From a virus: 45,889 nt of DNA. The notes below the pieces were generated by a model. That model did not search any database and had not been told where the DNA came from. It saw nothing but the letters and a program-made list of their open reading frames with translations. The stretch covers positions 1 to 45,889 of the IMG/VR virus record IMGVR_UViG_3300049796_000005; one strand, 5' to 3'. The translations under genes and the position numbers were made by a program. Shown in pieces: positions 16,952 through 24,143 of the stretch. Positions within the stretch are counted from its first letter, which is position 1; each line of letters opens with the position of its first letter.

Positions 16952-16983
16952 TAGAGTTTAACTCTAACCTGGCCCCGGTGCAA
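16952..16983 (-). promoter_or_regulatory. Leaderless promoter with perfect palindromic operator
   Basis: Minus strand TTGCAC (16983-16978), 17-base spacer, TAAACT (16960-16955), then six bases to the ATG of 16948. A 15-base palindrome TAGAGTTTAACTCTA (16952-16966) covers the -10, so a bound regulator would block RNA polymerase. Confidence 0.65.
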
Positions 16984-17025
16984 GGGGGTGAAACTAAAAA
17001 CTTTAGGGGTGTTCGGCCGTGCCAT

Positions 17026-17229
17026 TTAAGCCAGCCTTTGAAGGCGAAGTTCCCTAACAAGTAATCCTTGTGAGTTCAGCGGCCCAAACCATGCACTGAG
17101 GTCAAACGGCTCGTCAATCAGCTCCCACTGGGCATTCCATAAACGCACCACAGGCTTGCAGCGCTTCCTGGCCCGCCACTTCATCAGCGGGAAGAACTCA
17201 GGCCGGCGGGGCATCTGACCGCTACTCAT
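17026..17229 (-). CDS. Hypothetical basic protein, 67 aa
   Basis: ATG at 17229 inside the end of the preceding gene (eight-base overlap). Rich in Arg and Trp (FFPLMKWRARKRC, FDLSAWFGPLNSQGLLVREL). No recognised domain. Cotranscribed with the small genes upstream to 18180. Confidence 0.55.
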   Translation of the reverse strand: MSSGQMPRRPEFFPLMKWRARKRCKPVVRLWNAQWELIDEPFDLSAWFGPLNSQGLLVRELRLQRLA

Positions 17230-17440
17230 CGGCTGCGTCTCGCTCGGGATTACCGCAGGCGCGCACGTACTCCACCGCTGAGAGCAGCGCACGAGCGTGT
17301 GTTACAGCGGAATCGGCCTCCACGATTTGGTGACCGGTGTAAATGACGCCATCTTTGACACGCACTACGGACGGCAGGAAAACTACACCACCTGCGCTGC
17401 CGTATGGCTTGGCTGGGATCGGCTCGACTGAGTGGGTCAT
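17222..17440 (-). CDS. Hypothetical protein, 72 aa
   Basis: ATG at 17440 overlaps the previous stop (ATGA), which decides the start against a longer frame reading into the upstream gene. Beta strands VVFLPSVVRVKDGVIYTG followed by a helix; acidic C-terminus. Family not recognised. Confidence 0.6.
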   Translation of the reverse strand: MTHSVEPIPAKPYGSAGGVVFLPSVVRVKDGVIYTGHQIVEADSAVTHARALLSAVEYVRACGNPERDAADE

Positions 17441-17715
17441 TTGCCGGCCATGCAGTCCGCGAACGTCTGACCATAGTACGGGCTGGTCACCAAGGCACAA
17501 TACGCTCGATGGTGAGTGTCAAACTCTTCTTGAGCGCGGTCAGCTGCCCTTTGGTGCAGCACATAGAAAACACAAAAGGCTACCGCCGCTGCGATCAGCA
17601 CGACCACTATCGCAGCGCGCTTGCGGGCGATTGACCTTAGCCGCAAGTCCTCTCGCAGGGCTTCGATGCTCTCTGCCGACTTTGAGTAGGGCTCGAGCGG
17701 TCGCTTGCTGATCAT
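17437..17715 (-). CDS. Single-pass membrane protein, 92 aa
   Basis: ATG at 17715 in an ATGA overlap with the tiny gene upstream, with GAGGACGAAGA before it; an upstream in-frame ATG at 17769 lies inside that gene. Basic helix (about 1-33), one membrane segment (AAIVVVLIAAAVAFCVFYVL, about 34-53), then an external or periplasmic-side domain with two Cys. Inner-membrane protein of unknown role. Confidence 0.6.
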   Translation of the reverse strand: MISKRPLEPYSKSAESIEALREDLRLRSIARKRAAIVVVLIAAAVAFCVFYVLHQRAADRAQEEFDTHHRAYCALVTSPYYGQTFADCMAGK

Positions 17716-17798
17716 TCTTCGTCCTCTACGGGGTCTGTGGTGAAATCGTCTGTAATCCATGCTAGCCACAGCGTGGCCAGTTTGTCAAATGGATTCAT
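17712..17798 (-). CDS. Microprotein, 28 aa
   Basis: ATG at 17798 to TGA at 17712. Start and stop both overlap neighbours by ATGA-type junctions, which supports it as a real gene although tiny. Sequence begins MNPFDKLATLWLAWI and ends in an acidic tail. No function can be assigned. Confidence 0.5.
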   Translation of the reverse strand: MNPFDKLATLWLAWITDDFTTDPVEDEE

Positions 17799-17938
17799 AA
17801 CTGCGCCGCCGCGTACTGAGACATGAGCCACTTCGACGCCGCGTCACGGCCTTGGTCATTGATTACGAAAAGGTAATGTTCCATGATCTCCATGGGCTGT
17901 GTCGCCGCCCAAAGCTTGAGATGAAGATCTGCGCTCAT
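17795..17938 (-). CDS. Small hypothetical protein, 47 aa
   Basis: ATG at 17938 preceded by AGGAGCACACC, a clear ribosome site; the stop overlaps the next ATG. Mostly helical (LHLKLWAATQPMEIMEHYLF). Family not recognised. Confidence 0.55.
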   Translation of the reverse strand: MSADLHLKLWAATQPMEIMEHYLFVINDQGRDAASKWLMSQYAAAQL

Positions 17939-17982
17939 GGTGTGCTCCTACTGGTCGATTTACATGCACTTTACGCTGCCAA

Positions 17983-18180
17983 TTACAGGTAGTCAACGAC
18001 CAGTCCGAGCTGTCTGGCCATGCGGATGATCCGGTGGCTCACGACGGATGCCTGGATTTGATCGAATACGGATATGACATCTTGAGGGCAGCCCGGGAAC
18101 CAGTGTTCGACCGTGGCCGCGAAGCTGGACTCTTCGACTGTCTCAGTCCGTCCAGTGATCTCGTCCGTGATTCGTACCAT
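17983..18180 (-). CDS. Hypothetical protein, 65 aa
   Basis: The ATG at 18180 is chosen because GGAGG lies eight bases upstream; an earlier in-frame TTG (18198) would leave that site inside the gene. Acidic N-terminal part (ITDEITGRTETVEE) and a C-terminal helix HRIIRMARQLGLVVDYL that could bind nucleic acid. First gene after a promoter with overlapping inverted repeats. Function unknown. Confidence 0.6.
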   Translation of the reverse strand: MVRITDEITGRTETVEESSFAATVEHWFPGCPQDVISVFDQIQASVVSHRIIRMARQLGLVVDYL

Positions 18181-18220
18181 CTTGATCGCCTCCGACAAGG
18201 TTTTCTATGATGTAACTCAC

Positions 18221-18247
18221 GTTACGCTTATGTAACGCATAAGTCAA
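18221..18247 (-). promoter_or_regulatory. Promoter with overlapping inverted repeats (operator candidate)
   Basis: Minus strand TTGACT (18247-18242), 17-base spacer, TAACGT (18224-18219). In the spacer lie two interlocking inverted repeats on the plus strand: GTTAC/GTAAC (18221-18225, 18232-18236) and CTTATG/CATAAG (18227-18232, 18238-18243). It would drive the block 18180 to 17026. Confidence 0.55.
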
Positions 18248-18250
18248 CGG

Positions 18251-18286
18251 AAACGCCCCAGATAATGTCGGTTATCTGGGGCGTTT
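18251..18286 (-). terminator. Terminator of the early leftward operon
   Basis: AAACGCCCCAGATAA (18251-18265) and TTATCTGGGGCGTTT (18272-18286) form a perfect 15-bp stem with loop TGTCGG. It lies just after the last gene of the operon (18351) and just before the next promoter. Confidence 0.8.
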
Positions 18287-18350
18287 CTTATTTTAATTTG
18301 TCACGGCTCGTTTGGCCTTAGCCGCGCGGCTCTGTCAGTATACCACAGCC

Positions 18351-18794
18351 CTACTTGTACACCTTGGCTACAACCTCGGCTACGTGCAGATCCTCTTCGG
18401 GTGTGGTGTCGACTGGAATCCACGCCGGCTGGTTGCCATTGCGGGGCTGACCACGGCCAATCTTGAGGATGACAGCCTCCCCGACCTTACGCCGCAGCGA
18501 CGACACCAGCACTTTGCCGATAACGAGGGCGCCGTTGACCTCTTTGCCGGCCTCGTCGCCGGAGCATACGAGGAAGTCAGCGCGGACACCATCAACGGAC
18601 TTGCCGTTGATCTCAATCGCCGCCGGCTCGAACGCGGTAGGGTAGACGGCAAGAAGCTCGCCAGCATAATCGGTGATCTTGACGATCCCGCTGGGGGCAT
18701 GGCCGAGCTTGAGGCTGCCCCGGCCTGCTGTACTGAGCGCCGGACGGCTTGTCTGCGCGGTCTCTGCTGGTACGAAATCAAATGGACTTGGCAT
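18351..18794 (-). CDS. Conserved phage protein, possible OB-fold / ssDNA-binding
   Basis: 147 aa, ATG with AGGAG seven bases upstream. Single beta-rich domain: ITDYAGELLAVYPT, then VRADFLVCSGDEAGKEVNGALVIGKVLVSSL and ILKIGRGQPRNGNQPAWI. This pattern recurs in actinophages next to RecB/Cas4-like exonuclease genes, as here. A five-strand barrel binding single-stranded DNA would fit the layout and the neighbour, but this is inference. Confidence 0.55.
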   Translation of the reverse strand: MPSPFDFVPAETAQTSRPALSTAGRGSLKLGHAPSGIVKITDYAGELLAVYPTAFEPAAIEINGKSVDGVRADFLVCSGDEAGKEVNGALVIGKVLVSSLRRKVGEAVILKIGRGQPRNGNQPAWIPVDTTPEEDLHVAEVVAKVYK

Positions 18795-18808
18795 TGCTAT
18801 GCTCCTGA

Positions 18809-19846
18809 TTAGTGTTGTTTTGAAATGGTTGCCAGACGGCGCTTACCCAAAAGGGTGTGGCTCGTCGTCCAGTCCTTGGTATTCTGCTCCCACAGAGTAA
18901 CAAGCTCTTCACGCGATTCTACCGCGTTGATCTGTGCGACTAGTGCTGTACTAGCCGACGGTATCTGAAAACTGCCCATGTCCCGGTCACGCTGCAAGTC
19001 CGAGACCTGCTTGGATACGGTGAGATAGGTCCGGCCCTTAGCCAGCGATATCGGGATGATGTGAACCCGGGGTACTGGGGCCATGACCGGGACATGAATG
19101 ATCAGAGCATAATCGGTACGGAAAGGCGGCGGATCAACCCACTCGCCTTTCTCCTGATCAAACATATATTCAGATGTTTGATACGCCGCCATCTGCTGCG
19201 CGATCTCCTGCCACCCGAACTTGACATCCTTGCCGCTCTTGATGTCGGCTAGTACGATGCTTTCGTCTGACAGCATGTACGCCCTGTCAAACGTCCCCGC
19301 CACACCGTACGCCTGATTGATCACAACCTGTTCTATCAGATCAGGACAGATCAGAATATTCGCTTCGAGTAGCGCCGCCTGGTAGGCAATGACGTACGGC
19401 TGAAACATCTTCGGCACATCACCAGCCTCGCCTAGCCCGCGGTCTACCCACTCACACCAAGCGTGGAGCGCCGTGCCCATCTTCGCGGCCCGGTTACCTC
19501 CACCAAGGTCAAACGCGTGGTCGGCCACCGCCTGCAGTTGCTTGTTGTACTCGCGATCTGGCATCGACCCCTCGTCAGCTGCCAGATTGATCAGTTTCTC
19601 CACAAGAAGCGGGTCGCGGTCATTCTCCTGAGCTTCCAGCGCCTCCGCCGCGATGCCGGTCAGTGTCAGCCGCATCTTCCACTTCTCAAGGCCAGCCTTG
19701 TCTGACGACTTGGACTTGAGAGTAGATACACGCGTCCACGCCTCCTCGGAGCCGGTGGATGGGTCGGGCAGAATGTACCGGCCCATATAGTCCCGTTTGG
19801 GTTCTTTACCCATCTTGGGAGGCAGTGGGATATCTTCTAAATTCAC
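18809..19846 (-). CDS. PD-(D/E)XK exonuclease, RecB/Cas4-like
   Basis: 345 aa. The GTG at 19846 overlaps the stop of the small membrane gene (GTGA), so the start is placed there. Helical N-terminus with GTALH (H128); nuclease core GVAGTFD (D187) followed by LADIKSGK (D201, K203) and Q218 in QQMAAYQ, the motif order of RecB-type nucleases. Such enzymes resect DNA ends in phage recombination or repair. The neighbours are the OB-like protein and the helicase, which fit a recombination or replication module. Confidence 0.8.
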   Translation of the reverse strand: MNLEDIPLPPKMGKEPKRDYMGRYILPDPSTGSEEAWTRVSTLKSKSSDKAGLEKWKMRLTLTGIAAEALEAQENDRDPLLVEKLINLAADEGSMPDREYNKQLQAVADHAFDLGGGNRAAKMGTALHAWCEWVDRGLGEAGDVPKMFQPYVIAYQAALLEANILICPDLIEQVVINQAYGVAGTFDRAYMLSDESIVLADIKSGKDVKFGWQEIAQQMAAYQTSEYMFDQEKGEWVDPPPFRTDYALIIHVPVMAPVPRVHIIPISLAKGRTYLTVSKQVSDLQRDRDMGSFQIPSASTALVAQINAVESREELVTLWEQNTKDWTTSHTLLGKRRLATISKQH

Positions 19847-20007
19847 CACTTGGGTACCCCGTCCGATGGGAATATCTCGTCTAAGAGCCGATTGAACTCG
19901 CGAAGCTCTCTGCGGTCGTCGCGCATCTGCATAGCCCAAAACACACAACCACCTAATAACAGGATAGCTGTTACCCACAAAACAGCGAGTACAATAAATC
20001 CTATCAT
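19843..20007 (-). CDS. Small membrane protein, 54 aa
   Basis: ATG at 20007 overlaps the stop of the alanine-repeat gene; its TGA overlaps the exonuclease GTG. N-terminal membrane segment (GFIVLAVLWVTAILLLGGCV, about 3-22), then a charged helix MRDDRRELREFNRLLDE. Both junctions are coupled, which supports it strongly. Function unknown. Confidence 0.65.
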   Translation of the reverse strand: MIGFIVLAVLWVTAILLLGGCVFWAMQMRDDRRELREFNRLLDEIFPSDGVPKW

Positions 20008-20912
20008 ATCTTCACCGTCATCTTCGCTAGGGCCGAGTCAACTTCCGCGACGTCCACCGTAACCTCGTCCAGCTTAGCTAACCGGCGCCAGGCCGCGATT
20101 GCCATACGTGCGTGTTCTACGCGAGCAGCAGCAACAGCAGCAGCATAAGCAGCAGCATGAGCAGCAGCATGAGCAGCAGCATAAGCAGCAGCAGCAACAG
20201 CAGCATAAGAATCAGCAGCAGCAGCAGCAACAGCAGCAACAACATAAGAATCAGCAGCAGCAGCATGAGCAGCAGCATAAGCAGCAGCAGCAACAGCAGC
20301 ATCATCATAAGAATCAGCAGCAACATAAGAATCAGCAGCAGCATAAGCAGCAGCATCATAAGAATCAGCAGCAACATAAGAATCAGCAGCAGCATAAGCA
20401 GCAGCATGAGCAGCAGCAGCAGCAGCAGCAGCAGCATAAGAATCAGCAGCAGCAGCAGCATCCCGGCGGGCGATGATCCACTCCGTACCATACACCGAGC
20501 CACCACCGGCTGACCTGCGCAGCAGGTCCGCTACAGCTGTGATAGACGGTAGGGTCTTATCCGTAGCGAACCGGGACACACCCCATTCCGGTGAGTCTAA
20601 AAGCTCCGCATACCATGCGTGTACGACAGACTGCGGTGCACCTGCTGTGCCCATTGTGGAAAATCCAAGGTCCAACACGATGACCGCATTTTCCGGCGAC
20701 AGGTACCCGTCCGGCCTGGCCAACACGTCGTTGACAGTCTGAACGAGCCGAGCCAGTGGACGCGCGGAGCATGACGGGTAGTCGGTGATCTTGGTGTCGC
20801 CGTTAACGTATGAGACCACGTTCATCGCGCAGCCTTTGCCGCTGCCCTCTTCATGTGACCCCTTGGCTAGGCGTAGCGGGTTGGTAATACGTGAGAAATC
20901 TAGTTCGGCCAT
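20004..20912 (-). CDS. Alanine-repeat protein with GSGKGCAM motif, unknown function
   Basis: About 302 aa from the ATG at 20912, with AAAAAGGGCAGAG upstream; an ATG at 20942 overlapping the previous stop is the alternative. Conserved N-terminal part: SHEEGSGKGCAMNVVSYVNG, then DYPSCSARPLARLVQTVND, a signature I recall from a widespread phage and bacterial family of unknown function that often ends in Ala-rich helical repeats. Residues about 150-265 consist almost only of Ala with Asp-Ser-Tyr, Val, His and Tyr inserts (seven ADSY units). All repeat codons end in T, mostly GCT, unlike the rest of the gene. The last 35 residues are ordinary sequence. Confidence 0.65.
   Translation of the reverse strand: MAELDFSRITNPLRLAKGSHEEGSGKGCAMNVVSYVNGDTKITDYPSCSARPLARLVQTVNDVLARPDGYLSPENAVIVLDLGFSTMGTAGAPQSVVHAWYAELLDSPEWGVSRFATDKTLPSITAVADLLRRSAGGGSVYGTEWIIARRDAAAAADSYAAAAAAAAAHAAAYAAADSYVAADSYDAAAYAAADSYVAADSYDDAAVAAAAYAAAHAAAADSYVVAAVAAAAADSYAAVAAAAYAAAHAAAHAAAYAAAVAAARVEHARMAIAAWRRLAKLDEVTVDVAEVDSALAKMTVKI
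20124..20460 (-). repeat. CAG/CTG-rich trinucleotide repeat tract inside a gene
   Basis: On the plus strand AGC/GCA units are interrupted by ATA, ATC and AAC variants; on the coding strand it reads GCT with GAT TCT TAT, GTT, CAT and TAT inserts. Most of the tract keeps a strict NNT codon pattern, pointing to growth by unit duplication. Confidence 0.9.
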
Positions 20913-20922
20913 TCTCTGCCCT

Positions 20923-20935
20923 TTTTCTGTTGAGT
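20923..20935 (-). promoter_or_regulatory. Start-associated 13-mer, copy 1
   Basis: TTTTCTGTTGAGT on the plus strand (ACTCAACAGAAAA on the coding strand), ten bases before the ATG at 20912. An exact second copy precedes 21325. It supports the 20912 start. Confidence 0.45.
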
Positions 20936-20938
20936 CTG

Positions 20939-21325
20939 TCATGGCTCTAAACTAAACGGCACATACTGTACGTCAAAAGAGTTGTACACCTTTTGTACGT
21001 TGTCTTCGTGTCGGGTGGCGAACTCTAACACCTCTTCCCAAGTCTTATACGTACCCCGGTCCGACCAGGTTACCATCCAATTACGATTACCATTTTCATG
21101 TAGCTGGGCTTCATTATTAATTGCCGCAAACACCCCCCCTTCGCCAGATCTAAAAGTTACTACCGCCGCGTGCCCGGAAAAAAGTTTGACCTCTTCTGGT
21201 GGTTGGGGTTTACCCAGCAGGTTCTTCACCATCTCGGACCAATATTCGACGTTGCGTTCTGCGGCAACTAGCTCCTGCTCGGATATATGAAGTAAGTCTT
21301 TGGCACGCTCTAATTCAATTGACAT
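20939..21325 (-). CDS. Hypothetical protein, 128 aa
   Basis: ATG at 21325, eight bases after a copy of the start-associated 13-mer. N-terminal helix (about 1-40, LERAKDLLHISEQELVAAE) probably coiled coil, then an alpha/beta part with VVTFRSGEGGVFAAINN and NWMVTWSDRGTYKTWEEV. No catalytic motif recognised. Cotranscribed with helicase and exonuclease. Confidence 0.6.
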   Translation of the reverse strand: MSIELERAKDLLHISEQELVAAERNVEYWSEMVKNLLGKPQPPEEVKLFSGHAAVVTFRSGEGGVFAAINNEAQLHENGNRNWMVTWSDRGTYKTWEEVLEFATRHEDNVQKVYNSFDVQYVPFSLEP

Positions 21326-21333
21326 TTCCAGTC

Positions 21334-21346
21334 TTTTCTGTTGAGT
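21334..21346 (-). promoter_or_regulatory. Start-associated 13-mer, copy 2
   Basis: Exact second copy of TTTTCTGTTGAGT, eight bases upstream of the ATG at 21325, in the short gap after the helicase gene. Confidence 0.45.
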
Positions 21347-21367
21347 TGCATCTGTCTGGCTACGAGT

Positions 21368-23029
21368 TTACACGTCGAGGCGGTACGATGCAAGCGCCTG
21401 ACTGATATCGTCACTCAGCCGTGACTTACTTTTCATCTCAGGGTTGCGTATGCCCAGACCTTGGGCATACCGGATCTGCGCCTCGCTAGGTGCTCGGGTG
21501 CCCTTACGCCACGGAGCCGCGCGGCTCGATAGCGAAGCGTCTAGCCCGTGGGCGCGGTCCTCAGCTACAGCCTTAGCGGCCGGCAAGTCCGACCAGGTGT
21601 CCGCCAAATTTTCATCCGCGTACAACCCACCATCTTTCAGCCATCCGCCGAGCTTAGGGCCCCTAGCCCCCAGCTGGCCGATGCGAAACCGGTCGTCTTC
21701 CTCCCACAAGAAAATCAGCCAATCTCCGGCGGGTATGAACCGCGTCCCGTGGTTTGTCCGCAGCCATAGAGCTTCGCTGTCACCGAATAGGTCGCGATCA
21801 ATCACGACGCCCTCTAGCTCGATTTTCTCGACCGGCGTGGAGGCTTCAATCGCCTCTGCCAGCTCCTGCGGCAGCTCGTCGTCATCTCGTCCGACCCTCA
21901 TGTAGGGCGATTCTGGTACGAGCTTGTCCAGGGTGCGCAGCGTATGAATACGGTTCACGTCGCACACGTCCAGTACGAGGCAGTCAGTTTTGCCGGTCTC
22001 CGGGCTGGGCCGCAGCCCTCTGCCGATGCACTGCTGATACAGGCTAGCGGATTGGGTGGGCCGTGCCATAACAATGCAATCGATGGCGGGCAGGTCAAAT
22101 CCCTCTGTGAGCACTCCGACGCTGACGATCACACGGATATCACCATCTCGCAGTGACTGGTAGATAAATGACCGCTTGAGCTTGTCGGTGGTACCTACCA
22201 CCACCTCGGTAGCGAGCCCCCAGTCCTCGAACTGGTCGGATAGCCTATTGGCGCTCGCCACGGTAGGCACAAACACCAGAATTCGATAGCGCCCGGCGGC
22301 GTGGGCTGTCACTGCTTTGGCGATGTCGACGCTGGCCTCCTCGATCGCCTCGCCTAGCTGGCCCTCCTGAAAATCGCCCTTGCTGGTCTTCACCTGTGAT
22401 AGGTCTAGCGACTCCAGTACAACAGCCTTGCCGATGGGGCGCACCAGGTGGCCTTCGGCTATGCCCTCCCGGATGCCTTTGCTGTATGCGACGGATTCCC
22501 ACACGTCGGCTAACATTTTCTGATCTGATCTATCCATTGTCGCGGTAGCACCGACTGCGATCGTATCCGAGAAGCACCCCAGTCGGGCCAGCGTTTCCAT
22601 GTATGTACGCGCCACAGAATGATGACATTCGTCAACTACAACCAGACCCACATCTTTGATCTGCTCCAGTCTCGCAGCGTTGGCGAGTGTCTGAATCGAG
22701 CCAATGACCACGTCGGGGCCTGTCTCGTTGCGCTCGGCCTGCACGATGCCCACAGTCACCCCTGGCTCAACCGCCAACACATTATCCTTAAGCTGCTCCA
22801 GCAGTTCATGACGGTGTGCGAGGATCAGCACCCGCCGGCCGCGCTGTTCGGGCTTGCCGTTGACCAGGCCATTCGGTTGCCCGACGTGATCCGCCACCAA
22901 CTGCGCGATCACGGAACTCTTTCCTAATCCGGTGGCCATGACCACGGCCGGGCGTAGCTGGCCCTCCGCCCACGCCTTTTGTACCGCCGCTACGGCCTCG
23001 CGCTGGTATGGGCGTAATTGGCGTTTCAC
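21368..23029 (-). CDS. SF2 DNA helicase (DEAD/DEAH-like, RecQ/UvrB-type core)
   Basis: 553 aa, GTG start with GGAG eight bases upstream. Q-like RPYQREAV near the N-terminus, Walker A ATGLGKS (about 32-38), DECH (133-136), VGATATMDR for motif III, then a C-terminal helicase half with VIVSVGVLTEGFDLP and QCIGRGLRPS (motifs V and VI). ATP-driven DNA unwinding or translocation in replication or recombination. The last about 150 residues are an added domain of unknown fold. A copy of this gene type is common in actinophage replication operons. Confidence 0.85.
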   Translation of the reverse strand: MKRQLRPYQREAVAAVQKAWAEGQLRPAVVMATGLGKSSVIAQLVADHVGQPNGLVNGKPEQRGRRVLILAHRHELLEQLKDNVLAVEPGVTVGIVQAERNETGPDVVIGSIQTLANAARLEQIKDVGLVVVDECHHSVARTYMETLARLGCFSDTIAVGATATMDRSDQKMLADVWESVAYSKGIREGIAEGHLVRPIGKAVVLESLDLSQVKTSKGDFQEGQLGEAIEEASVDIAKAVTAHAAGRYRILVFVPTVASANRLSDQFEDWGLATEVVVGTTDKLKRSFIYQSLRDGDIRVIVSVGVLTEGFDLPAIDCIVMARPTQSASLYQQCIGRGLRPSPETGKTDCLVLDVCDVNRIHTLRTLDKLVPESPYMRVGRDDDELPQELAEAIEASTPVEKIELEGVVIDRDLFGDSEALWLRTNHGTRFIPAGDWLIFLWEEDDRFRIGQLGARGPKLGGWLKDGGLYADENLADTWSDLPAAKAVAEDRAHGLDASLSSRAAPWRKGTRAPSEAQIRYAQGLGIRNPEMKSKSRLSDDISQALASYRLDV

Positions 23030-23054
23030 AACATCATCTCCAGTATCTGCATAG

Positions 23055-23237
23055 TCAAACCGGGCATTCTACTAGCACCCAGTCGCCGTCAGGCTGCATG
23101 TTTTTCTTTCCGTCCAGTATGCGCTGCATATCCCGGATGTCGGTGCCAATTTGTGCGTGATGCGTCGACACCATCTCGTCCTCAGAAGCGGACATGCTCT
23201 CAGCGGTGCTCCGGTCATATACGACGTAGTATGTCAC
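23055..23237 (-). CDS. Hypothetical protein, 60 aa
   Basis: GTG at 23237 overlaps the preceding stop (GTGA); a longer frame would run into that gene. Begins TYYVVYDRSTAESMSASEDE, ends GDWVLVECPV. Polar, soluble, no recognised domain. Confidence 0.55.
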   Translation of the reverse strand: MTYYVVYDRSTAESMSASEDEMVSTHHAQIGTDIRDMQRILDGKKNMQPDGDWVLVECPV

Positions 23238-23887
23238 AATTCCCCGTCTCGTGGGGTCCACACGACTAGGACCGGTAACCCCGGCTCCCAATATTCGCCC
23301 GTAGTGTATCTAAAACTGCCGCTTTCTACTTTTACTGCGGCCAGACCCTGATCGTTTATTGCAGCACCGATAGCTAATTCATCTGCTTCGTCAGGTGTCC
23401 GGATGGTGCGGGCTTCCTGGTATGCCTCAGCGACATGCAGGAAGTGGTCGGTGTCTCGTTCGCCAACGACAGAGCCGCAGTTGCAGCCAACTAACGGCCC
23501 GTCGCAGCCGAGTGCGTTAGGAACATCCGCCGGCCAGACCAGCCGGTGCTTTTCCAGGACTTCCAGCAAGGTAGGGATCTCGGTCATCCCGTCCGCTATC
23601 AGGGCGTCTACTGCAATCTCCGCTGCCCCATCGGAATCTATGGCGCGGACTAATAGATCAATGGCACGCTGTCGGATGTACTTATCAGGTGTCGCGATAT
23701 CAGGCATTGCCGCCGCCTGCTTCCCAGGTCGGCCGACGGTGACCTGGTCGCGCGGGACAACCAGAAACCGCTCAAGGATCGCGGCGGCGCAGTAATGAAA
23801 TGTGCGGCAGCTGGGATAGCCGTAATCGTCTTCGTAGGTATCGCTGATGATCTCGGCCAGCTCTTCCCGGATGTCGTTAGTATTCAC
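23234..23887 (-). CDS. Hypothetical protein, 217 aa
   Basis: The GTG at 23887 is chosen for GGAGG about nine bases upstream; it overlaps the end of the previous gene by 11 bases. The C-terminal half contains GCDGPLVGCNCGSVVG (three Cys, possibly metal-binding) and a final beta part SFRYTTGEYWEPGLPVLVVW. N-terminal half is helical (DIREELAEIISDTY). Family not recognised. Confidence 0.6.
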   Translation of the reverse strand: MNTNDIREELAEIISDTYEDDYGYPSCRTFHYCAAAILERFLVVPRDQVTVGRPGKQAAAMPDIATPDKYIRQRAIDLLVRAIDSDGAAEIAVDALIADGMTEIPTLLEVLEKHRLVWPADVPNALGCDGPLVGCNCGSVVGERDTDHFLHVAEAYQEARTIRTPDEADELAIGAAINDQGLAAVKVESGSFRYTTGEYWEPGLPVLVVWTPRDGEL

Positions 23888-24134
23888 TAACAGCCTCCGC
23901 CGCGGTTTTATTCGCCGTGTTGAATTCTTCGTCGAGCTTGTAGTATGAATTAAGCAGCAGGCTGGCAACGATTGGATCGCCGAACACGTTGTGATTTTGC
24001 GTTTCCTCTTTTACAGTAATGCCTGCCAGATACAGCACGGCGGCGAGGTCTGCGGTACGCAAAATAGTCAAGTCCCGGCGGGCGTCTTCTACCGGCGCAT
24101 CGGGTCTCGTGCGAATGTCGTCGTATGTGGTCAT
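23877..24134 (-). CDS. Hypothetical protein, 85 aa
   Basis: ATG at 24134, nine bases after the primase-helicase stop. Acidic and helical: YDDIRTRPDAPVEDARRDL, then LYLAGITVKEETQNHNVFGDP. No recognised domain. Position next to the primase-helicase suggests a replication accessory role, without direct evidence. Confidence 0.6.
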   Translation of the reverse strand: MTTYDDIRTRPDAPVEDARRDLTILRTADLAAVLYLAGITVKEETQNHNVFGDPIVASLLLNSYYKLDEEFNTANKTAAEAVSEY

Positions 24135-24143
24135 GTCTCTATC

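Noticed and set aside
20099-20513. CRISPR-like array or poly-Gln genes on the plus strand
   Set aside because: The tract has no regular spacer-repeat periodicity. The plus-strand Gln- and Ser-rich frames are other readings of the GCT codons of the minus-strand alanine gene, which has intact flanking sequence and neighbours in the operon.
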